From NCBI GenBank assembly GCA_030830565.1, contig JAURMR010000037.1:1-64000 (forward strand): a stretch of DNA of 64,000 nt, written 5' to 3'. The stretch comes from Acidimicrobiales bacterium. Its GTDB lineage: Bacteria; Actinomycetota; Acidimicrobiia; Acidimicrobiales; Acidimicrobilacustridaceae. The translations under genes were made by a program, and so were the position numbers. The notes under the pieces were generated by a model that saw only the letters and a list, made by a program, of their open reading frames with translations, was not told the origin of the DNA and searched no databases. How positions within the stretch are numbered: position 1 is the first letter of the stretch; every line of letters begins with the position of its first letter. This document shows, in pieces, positions 43,159 to 51,050 of the stretch.

Positions 43159-44660
43159 TGTTCGAATCACTCTCTGACCGGTTTGAATCCGTTCTTGGAA
43201 AGCTCAAAGGAAAAGGAAAGCTTTCCGAGGCAGATGTTGATGATGCCCTGCGCGAGATTCGACTCGCTCTCCTTGAAGCCGATGTCAATTTCACCGTCGT
43301 AAAGAATTTCTGCGCGCGAGTTCGTGATCGCGCTGTCGGTGAAGAAGTATCGAAGGCGCTGAATCCTGGCCAACAGATGGTCAAGATCGTCAACGACGAA
43401 CTCACTGCCACGCTCGGTGGCGAAACCATTCGCATCACCTACAACGCAAAGCCGCCAACCGTTGTGCTTATGGCCGGTTTGCAGGGTTCCGGTAAGACCA
43501 CGAACTCCGCCAAGTTGGCTCGTTGGTTTAAGAGCCAAGGTCGTCATCCGCTACTTGTAGGCGCAGATCTCCAGCGTCCTGCTGCAGTCGAACAGTTGCG
43601 CACACTTGGTCGTCAGATCGAAGTTCCTGTTTTCTCCGAAGACTCCGACCCAGTGCAGGTCGCAAAGAATGCGCTGACCGAAGCGCGCAAAACCGGTCGC
43701 GACATTGTCATTGTTGACACCGCCGGCCGTTTAGCAATTGACGCCGAACTGATGGACGAGGTTCGTCGCATCTCCGAAGCGGTCGATCCCGATTACACGT
43801 TCCTTGTCATCGATGCCATGACCGGTCAGGACGCGGTTAACACCGCCGAAGCGTTCCACGCAACGCTTGAACTCGATGGCGTGATTCTCACAAAACTCGA
43901 CGGTGATGCGCGCGGTGGTGCGGCGTTGAGTGTCAAGGAAGTTGTCGGACGCCCAATCGCGTTCGCGTCGACGGGTGAAAAACTTCGCGACTTCGATCTG
44001 TTCCATCCCGATCGTCTCGCCGGTCGCATCCTGGGCATGGGCGACATGCTCACGCTCATCGAGAAAGCCGAAGAGGTCTACGAAAAGGATCAGGCCGAAG
44101 AAGCCGCAGCGCGACTTCTCGAAGGACAGTTCACCCTCGAGGACTTTCTTGATCAGATGCAACAGCTGAAGAAGATGGGTCCGCTGTCCGGAGTGCTCGG
44201 CATGATGCCCGGTATCCCCAAAGAGGTGAAGAACGCACAGATCGACGATCGCGAAATCGCTCGCGTCGAAGCGATAATCCGTTCGATGACCCCTGCCGAG
44301 CGCATCGACCCCGATGTCATTGATCAGTCGCGCCGAGTCCGAATCGCGCAGGGTTCGGGTACCGAACCGGCCCGAGTCGGTGAACTCATTAAGCAGTTCA
44401 AAGAGATGTCAAAGATGATGAAGCGCATGGGTGGGGCCGGAACCAAGCGTCTCAACAAGAGCCGACGCAAGGCCGCGAAGGGGAAGTCCAAAGGCCCCGG
44501 CGGTCGTACGACCGGCGGTGGTCGTGTGGCCCCGAAGGGCAAGGCCCCCTTGCGTTTGCCCGACTTTGAAGCCGATCTGGGCGGGGGTCGACCAGGCGGC
44601 GGACTCCGCCTCCCGGGCCTCCCCGGGGGGCCCGACGGCGACCCCTTTGGCCTCGGCTGA
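43158..44660 (+). CDS. ffh: Signal recognition particle protein Ffh/SRP54
   Basis: The 500-residue GTPase has the N domain (LSEADVDDALREIRLALLEA), G1 GLQGSGKTTNSAKLA, G3 DTAGRLAIDAELM and G4 LTKLDGDARGG, then a Met-rich M domain (LDQMQQLKKMGPLSGVLGMM) that binds 4.5S RNA and signal peptides. The C-terminal 85 residues are an unusually long basic and Gly/Pro-rich tail after RRMGGAGTKRLNKSRRK, ending DPFGLG. Its ATG lies in the stop of the His-tailed membrane protein. No ffs RNA gene was recognised in the window. Confidence 0.95.
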   Translation: MFESLSDRFESVLGKLKGKGKLSEADVDDALREIRLALLEADVNFTVVKNFCARVRDRAVGEEVSKALNPGQQMVKIVNDELTATLGGETIRITYNAKPPTVVLMAGLQGSGKTTNSAKLARWFKSQGRHPLLVGADLQRPAAVEQLRTLGRQIEVPVFSEDSDPVQVAKNALTEARKTGRDIVIVDTAGRLAIDAELMDEVRRISEAVDPDYTFLVIDAMTGQDAVNTAEAFHATLELDGVILTKLDGDARGGAALSVKEVVGRPIAFASTGEKLRDFDLFHPDRLAGRILGMGDMLTLIEKAEEVYEKDQAEEAAARLLEGQFTLEDFLDQMQQLKKMGPLSGVLGMMPGIPKEVKNAQIDDREIARVEAIIRSMTPAERIDPDVIDQSRRVRIAQGSGTEPARVGELIKQFKEMSKMMKRMGGAGTKRLNKSRRKAAKGKSKGPGGRTTGGGRVAPKGKAPLRLPDFEADLGGGRPGGGLRLPGLPGGPDGDPFGLG

Positions 44661-44782
44661 AGTCTGAACTTGCCCGCAGGCCCGTCGCGGGTCACCATTG
44701 AAGGCCGCTCAGCCGTCCCGTTTGGTTCGGCCGATAACGTTCGTAGTCCGTTCTTGCACGACCAGCAGAAGAGAGAAACCTC

Positions 44783-45046
44783 GTGGTGAAGCTCCGCCTC
44801 ATGCGGATGGGAAAGACCAAGCAGCCGACGTATCGCGTCGTTGCCGCCGATTCGCGCTCGCCGCGCAACGGCCGGTTCATTGAGATCGTGGGTCATTACA
44901 ACCCTCGTACCGAGCCCTCCGAGATCACCATCGACAACGACAAGGCTGTCGCATGGCTTCAGAAGGGCGCGCAGCCCACTGAGGTTGTCGAGAAGCTTCT
45001 GAAGATCTCTGGCGCTTGGGAGCAGTTCACCGGCGCAGCATCGTGA
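44783..45046 (+). CDS. rpsP: 30S ribosomal protein bS16
   Basis: The 87-residue protein shows the family core [33 protein letters not shown] and the [13 protein letters not shown] helix. Two tandem GTG codons occur (44783 and 44786); the first gives MVKL, the common start. GAGAG at 44770-44775 acts as ribosome binding site. It begins a rpsP-KH-rimM-trmD-rplS transcript after 122 bases that hold no recognised gene, and overlaps the KH gene by 4 nt. Confidence 0.94.
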   Translation: MVKLRLMRMGKTKQPTYRVVAADSRSPRNGRFIEIVGHYNPRTEPSEITIDNDKAVAWLQKGAQPTEVVEKLLKISGAWEQFTGAAS

Positions 45047-45330
45047 GTGACGTCGCCGACACCGTCGACGCGTCGGAAGCAACTCCCGACTTCACCACGG
45101 CCAAGGCCGTGTTGACCTACGTCGTTCAGCAACTCGTCGAGGATCCTTCCGCCGTCGAGATCGAACTCGACGATCGCGGCCGTAAGGCTGTCCTCAACGT
45201 GCACGTTGGTCCTGGCGACATGGGTCGCGTCATCGGCAAGCGCGGACGTGTTGCGCAGTCGATTCGCACCGTCGTGCGCGCCGCCGCTGCCCGTGACGGT
45301 GGCGATGTCGAGGTCGAGTTCCTCGACTGA
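45043..45330 (+). CDS. khpA: KH-domain RNA-binding protein KhpA
   Basis: The 95-residue protein has a KH domain with [20 protein letters not shown], where the GKRG loop contacts RNA, and a C-terminal helix-strand DVEVEF. KhpA (YlqC) works with KhpB in RNA binding and cell-elongation control. The GTG at 45043 overlaps the rpsP stop by 4 nt (GTGA). The N-terminal 15 residues are acidic and variable. Order rpsP-KH-rimM is conserved across actinobacteria and Firmicutes. Confidence 0.92.
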   Translation: MSDVADTVDASEATPDFTTAKAVLTYVVQQLVEDPSAVEIELDDRGRKAVLNVHVGPGDMGRVIGKRGRVAQSIRTVVRAAAARDGGDVEVEFLD

Positions 45331-45334
45331 TCCG

Positions 45335-45817
45335 GTGAACCTCCTCGAGGTCGGCCGCATCGACAAACCGCATGGAGTTCGCGGCGACGTTGTCGTTGCG
45401 CTGACGACGACCGAGAAGCGTCGCGTCGCTCCAGGAACGCATCTGTTTTCTGGTGATCGTGAATTCGTGATCACTGCTTCGCGCCCGCATCAACATCGCT
45501 GGATCGTGAGCTTCGAAGGTATTTACGGTCGCGAAGGAGCGGAAGCGATTTCGGGTCTCGTGCTTTCTGCTGAGCCACTTGAGGACGATGATCCCGATGC
45601 GTTGTGGGTTCACGAACTGATCGGTTCAAGAGTTATTGAAATCGACGGCACCGAGCGTGGTGTTGTTGTCGCGGTGCAAGACAATCCTGCGAGCGATCTT
45701 CTCGTGCTCGATACCGAGGCACTCGTTCCACTGCGCTTCGTGGAAGGGCGCGACGAGGAAGGCCGATTGATCGTCGACGTTCCTGACGGTTTGTTCGATC
45801 TCCTCGACGAGGACTAG
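45335..45817 (+). CDS. rimM: Ribosome maturation factor RimM
   Basis: This 160-residue protein has the N-terminal RimM barrel starting LLEVGRIDKPHGVRGDVVV and the PRC barrel with ALWVHELIGSRVIEIDG, followed by VPLRFVEGRDEE. It helps assemble the 30S head through bS16/uS19. The GTG at 45335 is the only start next to the conserved GRIDKPHG motif and lies 4 bp past the KH gene stop; an upstream open frame overlaps khpA and is not likely. trmD follows after 3 bp. Confidence 0.93.
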   Translation: MNLLEVGRIDKPHGVRGDVVVALTTTEKRRVAPGTHLFSGDREFVITASRPHQHRWIVSFEGIYGREGAEAISGLVLSAEPLEDDDPDALWVHELIGSRVIEIDGTERGVVVAVQDNPASDLLVLDTEALVPLRFVEGRDEEGRLIVDVPDGLFDLLDED

Positions 45818-45820
45818 CTC

Positions 45821-46546
45821 GTGCGTATCGACGTCTTCACGATCTTCCCGGACATGGTCTCGGGATTCGCCGGCCAAAGTTTGCTTGGTCGAGCCTCGAC
45901 GAAGGGCCTGCTCGACATTCGGGTGCACGACCTGCGCGAGCACACCACTGACGTGCATCGGACCGTTGATGACTCGCCGTTTGGTGGGGGAGCCGGCATG
46001 GTGCTTCGGCCCGAGCCGATCTACGCCTCGGTTGAAGCTGCCGATCCGCCTCGACCGCTTTTCCTCCTTGGCCCCGGTGGTCGACGTCTCGACCAGGCAA
46101 TGGCTCACGAACTGGCAGAAGCGGGTGGATTTTCGATGCTCTGCGGTCGCTACGAGGGTGTTGACGATCGAGTGCGCACTGATTTGTGCGATGGGGAGCT
46201 CTCAGTCGGCGACTACGTCCTCGGTGGCGGTGAGGTGGCCGCAATGGTGGTTCTAGAGGCCGTAGGGCGCCTTGTGCCGGGCGTCATGGGCAATTCCGCC
46301 TCGGCGGGTGATGAATCCTTCAGCGACGGCCTGCTCGAGTACCCGCAGTTCACGAAGCCTGCTGAATTCCGGGGCCTGACGGTGCCCGAGGTTCTGAGGT
46401 CAGGGGACCACGGCCGAATCGCCCGCTGGCGACGAGCCCGGGCCCTGCGCCGAACGATCCTTTCGAGACCTGACCTCATTGAGGCTCGGGGTGGGCTCTC
46501 CGAGGCCGACGAGGCCCTCCTGTCCGACCCTGACCTCAACGATTGA
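45821..46546 (+). CDS. trmD: tRNA (guanine37-N1)-methyltransferase TrmD
   Basis: This 241-residue SPOUT methyltransferase has the trefoil-knot SAM site [12 protein letters not shown] and [10 protein letters not shown], the substrate loop [11 protein letters not shown] and the C-terminal [14 protein letters not shown]. It makes m1G37, preventing frameshifting. GTG start at 45821, 3 nt after rimM. A 133-bp leader separates it from rplS. Confidence 0.95.
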   Translation: MRIDVFTIFPDMVSGFAGQSLLGRASTKGLLDIRVHDLREHTTDVHRTVDDSPFGGGAGMVLRPEPIYASVEAADPPRPLFLLGPGGRRLDQAMAHELAEAGGFSMLCGRYEGVDDRVRTDLCDGELSVGDYVLGGGEVAAMVVLEAVGRLVPGVMGNSASAGDESFSDGLLEYPQFTKPAEFRGLTVPEVLRSGDHGRIARWRRARALRRTILSRPDLIEARGGLSEADEALLSDPDLND

Positions 46547-46679
46547 GCACAGGCCATTTGGCGCTTTGCCGGCAAGGGACTGGTCCGCCTACGATGACGA
46601 CTCCTTCGGGCAACCACTTCTGGTCCCGATCTCGTTACTTGACCTACCTCCGGGTGGGCATTGCAGCCAGGACACTTCA
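46547..46679 (+). promoter_or_regulatory. 5' leader of rplS
   Basis: The 133-nt gap between trmD and rplS contains no gene. A hairpin CCTACC-TCCG-GGTGGG (46643-46658) with one wobble pair lies about 22 bases before the rplS start. bL19 autoregulatory leaders are known in other bacteria; whether this is one is not clear. Confidence 0.35.
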
Positions 46680-47024
46680 ATGAACGCCATCGATCTGATC
46701 GACGCCCAAAGCCTCCGCGACGACGTACCCGAGTTCGCCCCCGGCGACACACTTAAGGTCCACGTCCGAGTCGTTGAAGGCAACCGTGAGCGCGTTCAGG
46801 TGTTCCAGGGTGCAGTCATCCGCCGTCAAGGTGGCGGCCTTCAGGAAACCTTCACCGTTCGTAAGATCAGCTTCGGTGTTGGTGTCGAGCGCACCTTCCC
46901 GGTTCACTCCCCGATCGTTTCGAAGATCGAAGTGGTGACCCGTGGTGATGTTCGTCGAGCAAAGCTGTATTACCTGCGCGATCGGGTTGGCAAGTCTGCC
47001 AAGATCAAGGAAAAGCGCGACTGA
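46680..47024 (+). CDS. rplS: 50S ribosomal protein bL19
   Basis: The 114-residue protein has the bL19 core [36 protein letters not shown] and [16 protein letters not shown], ending in a lysine-rich tail. The ATG at 46680-46682 has AGGA about 8 nt before it and starts [10 protein letters not shown], the usual N-terminus; the larger frame overlaps trmD and is not real. In other actinobacteria lepB and rnhB follow, but here a DUF2469 gene comes next. Confidence 0.94.
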   Translation: MNAIDLIDAQSLRDDVPEFAPGDTLKVHVRVVEGNRERVQVFQGAVIRRQGGGLQETFTVRKISFGVGVERTFPVHSPIVSKIEVVTRGDVRRAKLYYLRDRVGKSAKIKEKRD

Positions 47025-47126
47025 TCATCGCGTTCTCGCCGGCGTCGTGTCGGCCCCAACTTTCTTGTTGCAACGCAAACATTCGTTGTTGCCAGCAAGC
47101 GAAGTCGCTGTTGAGCGGAGCTGCGT

Positions 47127-47429
47127 GTGAGTTCTGAGGACCTCGAAGAGTACGAGTCCGATGTCGAGTTGCAGCTTTATCGCGAATACAAAGATGTTTG
47201 TCCCATGTTTCGGTTTGTCGTTGAAACTGAGCGTCGCTTCTATTTGGCCAATGAGGTCAATCAAAGTGTCGTGAACGAAAACGGCCGTACCCGCGTCGAA
47301 ATCGAACTTCGCGACGCGTGGGTCTGGGACATGTACCGGCAGAATCGTTTCGTCTCTCACGTCCGAGTGGTCACATTCAAAGACGTCAACATTGAAGAGT
47401 TGCCACGCGAAGAACTGCAACTCCCGTGA
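47127..47429 (+). CDS. DUF2469 family protein
   Basis: This 100-residue soluble protein (SSEDLEEYESDVELQLYREY, then FVVETERRFYLANEV) matches the actinobacterial DUF2469 family, typically located between rnhB and yraN. The C-terminal RVVTFKDVNIEELPREEL is characteristic. The function is unknown. The GTG at 47127 has GAGCGGAG 6 nt upstream. It lies 102 bp after rplS and 13 bp before yraN; lepB and rnhB, which normally intervene, are absent here. Confidence 0.85.
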   Translation: MSSEDLEEYESDVELQLYREYKDVCPMFRFVVETERRFYLANEVNQSVVNENGRTRVEIELRDAWVWDMYRQNRFVSHVRVVTFKDVNIEELPREELQLP

Positions 47430-47442
47430 CGGCGCAGTTCGC

Positions 47443-47787
47443 TTGACGGCCGGTCGTCGGGCCCTTGGGTCCCACGGCGAAAACCTCGCAGCTCGGTGGT
47501 ACGAGTGCCGCGGCTATGTCGTTCTTGATCGCAACTGGCGCTGTCGGGAGGGCGAGATTGATCTGGTGCTGCTGCGACATCGCGTCCTCGTGTTTTGCGA
47601 GGTGAAGACACGATCAAGCGATGCCTACGGTTCGCCAGCGGCGGCAGTGACGCCTTTAAAACAGGCCCGATTGCGCAAGTTGGGTATGCGTTGGATCGAC
47701 GCCAATGACGTGCGCCCGACCGGATTTCGATTCGACGTCGCGTGTGTGATCGGGCGTGAAGTCCGTGTTATTGAATCGGCGTTCTAA
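47443..47787 (+). CDS. YraN/UPF0102 nuclease-fold protein
   Basis: The 114-residue protein has the PD-(D/E)XK-like signature of UPF0102: LGSHGENLAARWYECRGY, then GEIDLVLLRHRVLVFCEVKTRSS with Asp and ExK, and AFDVACV-like C-terminal FDVACVIG. It is predicted to be a nuclease but its substrate is unknown. The most sensible start is TTG at 47443, close to the conserved LGSHGE; an upstream in-frame ATG at 47392 would overlap the DUF2469 end. Convergent with the TetR gene. Confidence 0.85.
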   Translation: MTAGRRALGSHGENLAARWYECRGYVVLDRNWRCREGEIDLVLLRHRVLVFCEVKTRSSDAYGSPAAAVTPLKQARLRKLGMRWIDANDVRPTGFRFDVACVIGREVRVIESAF

Positions 47788-47817
47788 GTGCGTGTGTTGT
47801 GGGTGATGCTGGGTCGA

Positions 47818-48453
47818 CTACGAGCGAAGCATTTTGATAATTGCCGAATACAGCGCGTCGACACACTCTTCTGGTGAGAACTCTTCAAGGAGCATGCCAA
47901 CGGGCCAATGGTTAAGCATCGAATTTAAGACTGATGCAAGCGAGTGATCAGCGGTTGCGAGTTCTGGTTGAAGCCAGATGGTGACCTGCTGGTAGAGGTG
48001 CTCACCTCGCAGCGTAACGATTGTTTTTTGCAGGTCAGACGGCTTGTCGTCGGATTCGACCCATTGCGCAATCCTCCCGGCAATCTGTGTGATCTCAACT
48101 CGCAACTTGAGCAACTCACGAAGGCGAACTTCGGTTGGCCCGTCAGGTGGAACGAGCGAGACGCAGTGAGCGACTTTCGGAAAGATCTCCACCGCAGCAG
48201 CCGTGTACATCGCTTCACGGTCGGGGAAATAGCGGAAGACCGTTCGCTCGGAAACTCCAGCGCGTTCGGCAATTTGGGCAACAGTTGGGTGGTTGCCCTC
48301 ATTCACGAGATCAATGAGTGCTTCGACGACTGCTGCGCGTCCCCGTTCGGTTCGCATGCGCCGGCCATCGCTCAAAGCGTCGGCAGCCTCGGCGTTGCGT
48401 TCGGCGATGAGCGCGAGAAAACCATCGAGAGTCGGGAGGATCTCCGCAGCCAT
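47818..48453 (-). CDS. TetR-family transcriptional regulator
   Basis: This 211-residue protein has an N-terminal helix-turn-helix TVAQIAERAGVSERTVFRYF at about 56-75, with DREAMYTAA following, typical of TetR. Its ligand-binding domain has a WVESDDKPSDL segment. The first 35 residues (LDGFLALIAERNAEAAD) precede the HTH, longer than the usual short arm. It diverges by 59 bp from the thioredoxin-like gene, whose promoter it may control. An ACGATAG inverted pair (48460-48466 and 48500-48506) sits in that gap. Confidence 0.88.
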   Translation of the reverse strand: MAAEILPTLDGFLALIAERNAEAADALSDGRRMRTERGRAAVVEALIDLVNEGNHPTVAQIAERAGVSERTVFRYFPDREAMYTAAAVEIFPKVAHCVSLVPPDGPTEVRLRELLKLRVEITQIAGRIAQWVESDDKPSDLQKTIVTLRGEHLYQQVTIWLQPELATADHSLASVLNSMLNHWPVGMLLEEFSPEECVDALYSAIIKMLRS

Positions 48454-48512
48454 GCGGCGACGATAGTGCGTCCACCTGCCTCAATCGCCGAAGAACCCCC
48501 TATCGTGGTGCT
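48454..48512. promoter_or_regulatory. Divergent TetR/redox promoter with inverted repeat
   Basis: ACGATAG (48460-48466) and CTATCGT (48500-48506) form a 7-bp inverted repeat separated by 33 bases, a possible pair of TetR half-sites. The spacing is long for one dimer. No clear -10 or -35. Confidence 0.35.
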
Positions 48513-49169
48513 ATGGCCCCGACGTATGACCTTGAATTCTTTTTTGACCCCATTTGCCCGTTTGCGTGGGTGACAAGTCGCTGGGTCGACGAGGTCGCGA
48601 AACTCCGGGCCATTACGGTTGAGTGGAAGTTCATTGCGTTGGCCATCGTCAACGAGGACACCGACTACTCGAAGTTTCCGCCGGCGTACCCGGCGCTTCA
48701 TGGGCTCGGTCGACGTCTGCTGCGAGTTGCCGCTGCGGCTCGTGCGTCAGGTGGAAACGAAGCTGTCGCTGCGTTCTATACGGCGGCTGGCGAACGCATG
48801 CATCACGACGGCGTATCGGTCGCTGTCTTTGGCGGTGAAGCGATTCCTGAAAATCTTGTTGCCGAGGTCATCGCCGCTGCGGGGCTCGATGCTTCCTTGG
48901 TTTCTGCGGCTGACGACGAATCTTGGGATGCACTGCTTCGTGCAGAAACAGAACTTTCGCTGAGCCGAACCGGTCGCGACGTTGGTACGCCAATTCTCAC
49001 CTTTGCTCCGGGTTCTGATCATGAAGCCTCGTTGTTCGGTCCGGTGATCTCTTCCATCCCGCGAGGCGATGCCGCACTTGAACTGTGGGACGCGGTGCAG
49101 ACTCTTGCGCGTACGCCAGGTTTCGCTGAACTGAAGCGTTCGCTTCGCGACCCGCTTTCGTTCGATTGA
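48513..49169 (+). CDS. DsbA-like thioredoxin-fold protein, Rv2466c family
   Basis: This 218-residue protein resembles the actinobacterial mycothiol-dependent nitroreductase Rv2466c: FFFDPICPFAWVTSRWV, then LAIVNEDTDYS and a large helical insertion, with VGTPILTF as the cis-Pro loop. In the Mtb relative the active site is CPWC; here it reads C15-P16-F17-A18, so the resolving cysteine is replaced by Ala. It may therefore work as a monothiol enzyme or be redox-inactive. A glutaredoxin with intact CPFC follows after 7 bp. Confidence 0.8.
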   Translation: MAPTYDLEFFFDPICPFAWVTSRWVDEVAKLRAITVEWKFIALAIVNEDTDYSKFPPAYPALHGLGRRLLRVAAAARASGGNEAVAAFYTAAGERMHHDGVSVAVFGGEAIPENLVAEVIAAAGLDASLVSAADDESWDALLRAETELSLSRTGRDVGTPILTFAPGSDHEASLFGPVISSIPRGDAALELWDAVQTLARTPGFAELKRSLRDPLSFD

Positions 49170-49176
49170 GGCCAGC

Positions 49177-49428
49177 ATGACTGAACCGCTGACTCCTGTC
49201 GTCCTTTGGCGACCGCATTGTCCCTTCTGCCGGATTCTGTTTTCCGGGATTGAACGCCACGGCCTTGCTGTTGAAACTCGCAATATTTGGGAAGACGATG
49301 AAGCGCGCGCGCTCTTGAATCAACGTATCGGTAGCGAAACCGTTCCCAGTGTGCTTGTGGGCGGCGAGATTTTGGTGAATCCGTCAATCACCGAACTCAT
49401 CGCAACGCTGAATGCTGCGAAGAACTAA
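49177..49428 (+). CDS. Glutaredoxin/mycoredoxin-like protein
   Basis: This 83-residue thioredoxin-fold protein has CPFC at residues 15-18, the TVPSVLVGG cis-proline motif near 55 and VNPSITELIATL at the C-terminus. It is the size of mycoredoxin-1, which reduces mycothiol mixed disulfides with a CxxC motif. It follows the Rv2466c-like gene by 7 bp, suggesting the two act on the same substrates. The thiol used by this organism cannot be read from the window. Confidence 0.85.
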   Translation: MTEPLTPVVLWRPHCPFCRILFSGIERHGLAVETRNIWEDDEARALLNQRIGSETVPSVLVGGEILVNPSITELIATLNAAKN

Positions 49429-49437
49429 GGAAGTCGA

Positions 49438-50373
49438 TTAGGGCTCAAGTACGACTTTGATCGCACCGGCAGATCGATCGGCGGCAACGCTGAACGCCTC
49501 TGCAGCGGCATCGAGTGGGAATCGGTGAGTCACGACAACATCGGGAAGTTCCGGGCGCTGGCTAAGAATTGTGGCGGCGACGTCGAAGTCGCGAGATGGT
49601 CCACTTCTTCCGTACATGACTGCGGGGACAAGCGTGAGTTCCTTCATGCCGATCGCCAAGCCCGGCATTTCAACTGATCCGTCCCAGTAGCTGCCGAGTA
49701 GGACGATCGTGCCTCCGGGACGGCAACGGTCTGCGGCTTCAGCGAGTGCCGACGCGGTACCCGCAGCTTCGATGACGATGTCATAGCCATTCCCGTCGAG
49801 CGCACCTGCCCCAAGCCGCGATGCAGCATCGAGTTGCCGTTCGTGACGAGCGGAGAGATCCACGGTTGCGCCCGTTTGCTGGGCAACAACAAGCGCCATT
49901 TGTCCAATCGTTCCGCCGCCGATCACTGCGACGCGATCCGTTCCGCGTACGTTGCCTCGTCGAATCCCGTGGACAGCGACGGCCAGAGGTTCGACGAGAC
50001 ATCCGTTTGACGCGTCGACCCCAAAAGGAAGGCGAGTAAGTGACGATGCTGGTGCCATCACCTTGTCGGCCATCCCGCCATCGTGGCCCACTCCGAATGC
50101 CATCGATGGGCCGCGAACACAGAGCTGGGTGTTGCCCTCGATGCATGCGTCGCAAACGAAACAAGGATCGATGGGTTCAACTGCAACCGGCGTGCCATCG
50201 GAGAGAACTCCTGCAAACTCGTGACCGAACGTTGCGGGCAGCCCAAAATTCAGGAGGTGAAGGTCGGAACCACAGATGCCGGCGGACGCAACAGTGACGA
50301 TAACGCCATCGCCAGATGGTTCTGGAACGTCAACGACGGTTGGCTTTCCTTCGGGGCAACGTACGGCGCGCAT
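49438..50373 (-). CDS. Zinc-dependent medium-chain alcohol dehydrogenase
   Basis: The 311-residue MDR protein has the catalytic zinc site SAGICGSDLHLL and GHEFAGV, a structural zinc cluster of four Cys in DPCFVCDACIEGNTQLC, and Rossmann motif VIGGGTIGQMAL. It is shorter than typical (about 340), with reduced loops. The sequence best fits alcohol/sorbitol/threonine-type dehydrogenases; the substrate is unclear. It is next to a SnoaL-like gene on the same strand, 44 bp away. Confidence 0.88.
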   Translation of the reverse strand: MRAVRCPEGKPTVVDVPEPSGDGVIVTVASAGICGSDLHLLNFGLPATFGHEFAGVLSDGTPVAVEPIDPCFVCDACIEGNTQLCVRGPSMAFGVGHDGGMADKVMAPASSLTRLPFGVDASNGCLVEPLAVAVHGIRRGNVRGTDRVAVIGGGTIGQMALVVAQQTGATVDLSARHERQLDAASRLGAGALDGNGYDIVIEAAGTASALAEAADRCRPGGTIVLLGSYWDGSVEMPGLAIGMKELTLVPAVMYGRSGPSRDFDVAATILSQRPELPDVVVTHRFPLDAAAEAFSVAADRSAGAIKVVLEP

Positions 50374-50417
50374 GGTGTTCCTTTGTTGGGTCGGTTCGTT
50401 GTCGGTAGCTGCGAAAA

Positions 50418-50954
50418 TTATGCGAGATCGTTGAGTACTTCATAGAGCGGATCGGTGCGATCGCGCTTGCCAACTGCAGAGTCGGCGGGGATTGGCCAGT
50501 CTGAACCAGTTCCTGGTGCTGTCACCCATTCGGTTGTCGCGACGCGTTGCGCAATTCGCCAAGGTCCGCCATCTCGGCGTTCAAGTCGATCGATATACCG
50601 AAAGCCGACAGTGAGGTTGCGGCGAGGGTCAGGGTCGGAGGACCGGTGGTAGGCAATTCCATACGTCTCGGCAACCGCAGCGTCGTTGCGAATAGTTGCA
50701 AGATGGTTCGCAACGAGATGCATCGTCGAGTCGTATCGAGTGAGAAGCCCGAAAGCCCACTCGATGAACTCTGCGATCGTTCCGCGAAACGAACCATGAG
50801 TATCGGTCGCATCCTCGTGAAAGCAGCTTTCGACAAGCTCCCGATCGAGGCGATCGATGCCACGGCAGTAAGTGAGAATGAGGTCGCTAATCGCTTGGCG
50901 ATCGGCAAGTGTCTCGGTCTCGGGGGTGCCAACGGGGGCGTTGTCGGGGCTCAC
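50418..50954 (-). CDS. SnoaL-like (NTF2-fold) protein
   Basis: This 178-residue protein has the SnoaL_4-like pattern LADRQAISDLILTYCRGIDR, FHEDATDTHGSFRG and TMHLVANHLATIRNDAAVAE. Relatives often act on steroid or aromatic substrates or are annotated as nuclear transport factor 2 family. It precedes the alcohol dehydrogenase on the minus strand and diverges from the glycosyltransferase-like gene across 96 bp. The two may form a small catabolic set. A shorter SnoaL-like protein occurs at 25086. Confidence 0.82.
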   Translation of the reverse strand: MSPDNAPVGTPETETLADRQAISDLILTYCRGIDRLDRELVESCFHEDATDTHGSFRGTIAEFIEWAFGLLTRYDSTMHLVANHLATIRNDAAVAETYGIAYHRSSDPDPRRNLTVGFRYIDRLERRDGGPWRIAQRVATTEWVTAPGTGSDWPIPADSAVGKRDRTDPLYEVLNDLA

Positions 50955-51050
50955 TCCCTTGGAGGCTACGTGTCTGCCATCATCGTGGGCGACCTCTGGG
51001 GTGTCCCGGCGGTCAATGACCCGAACTTCGGGCCTGTGCAGGAGACACCT

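Noticed and set aside
44661..44782. 4.5S (ffs) RNA near ffh
   Set aside because: The gap has no GGAA-tetraloop stem matching the SRP RNA helix 8; no other gap fits either.
50547..51050. Long N-terminal extension of the GT-C-like protein
   Set aside because: It is antisense to the SnoaL-like gene; the AGGAG before GTG 51051 and the first transmembrane helix support the shorter start.
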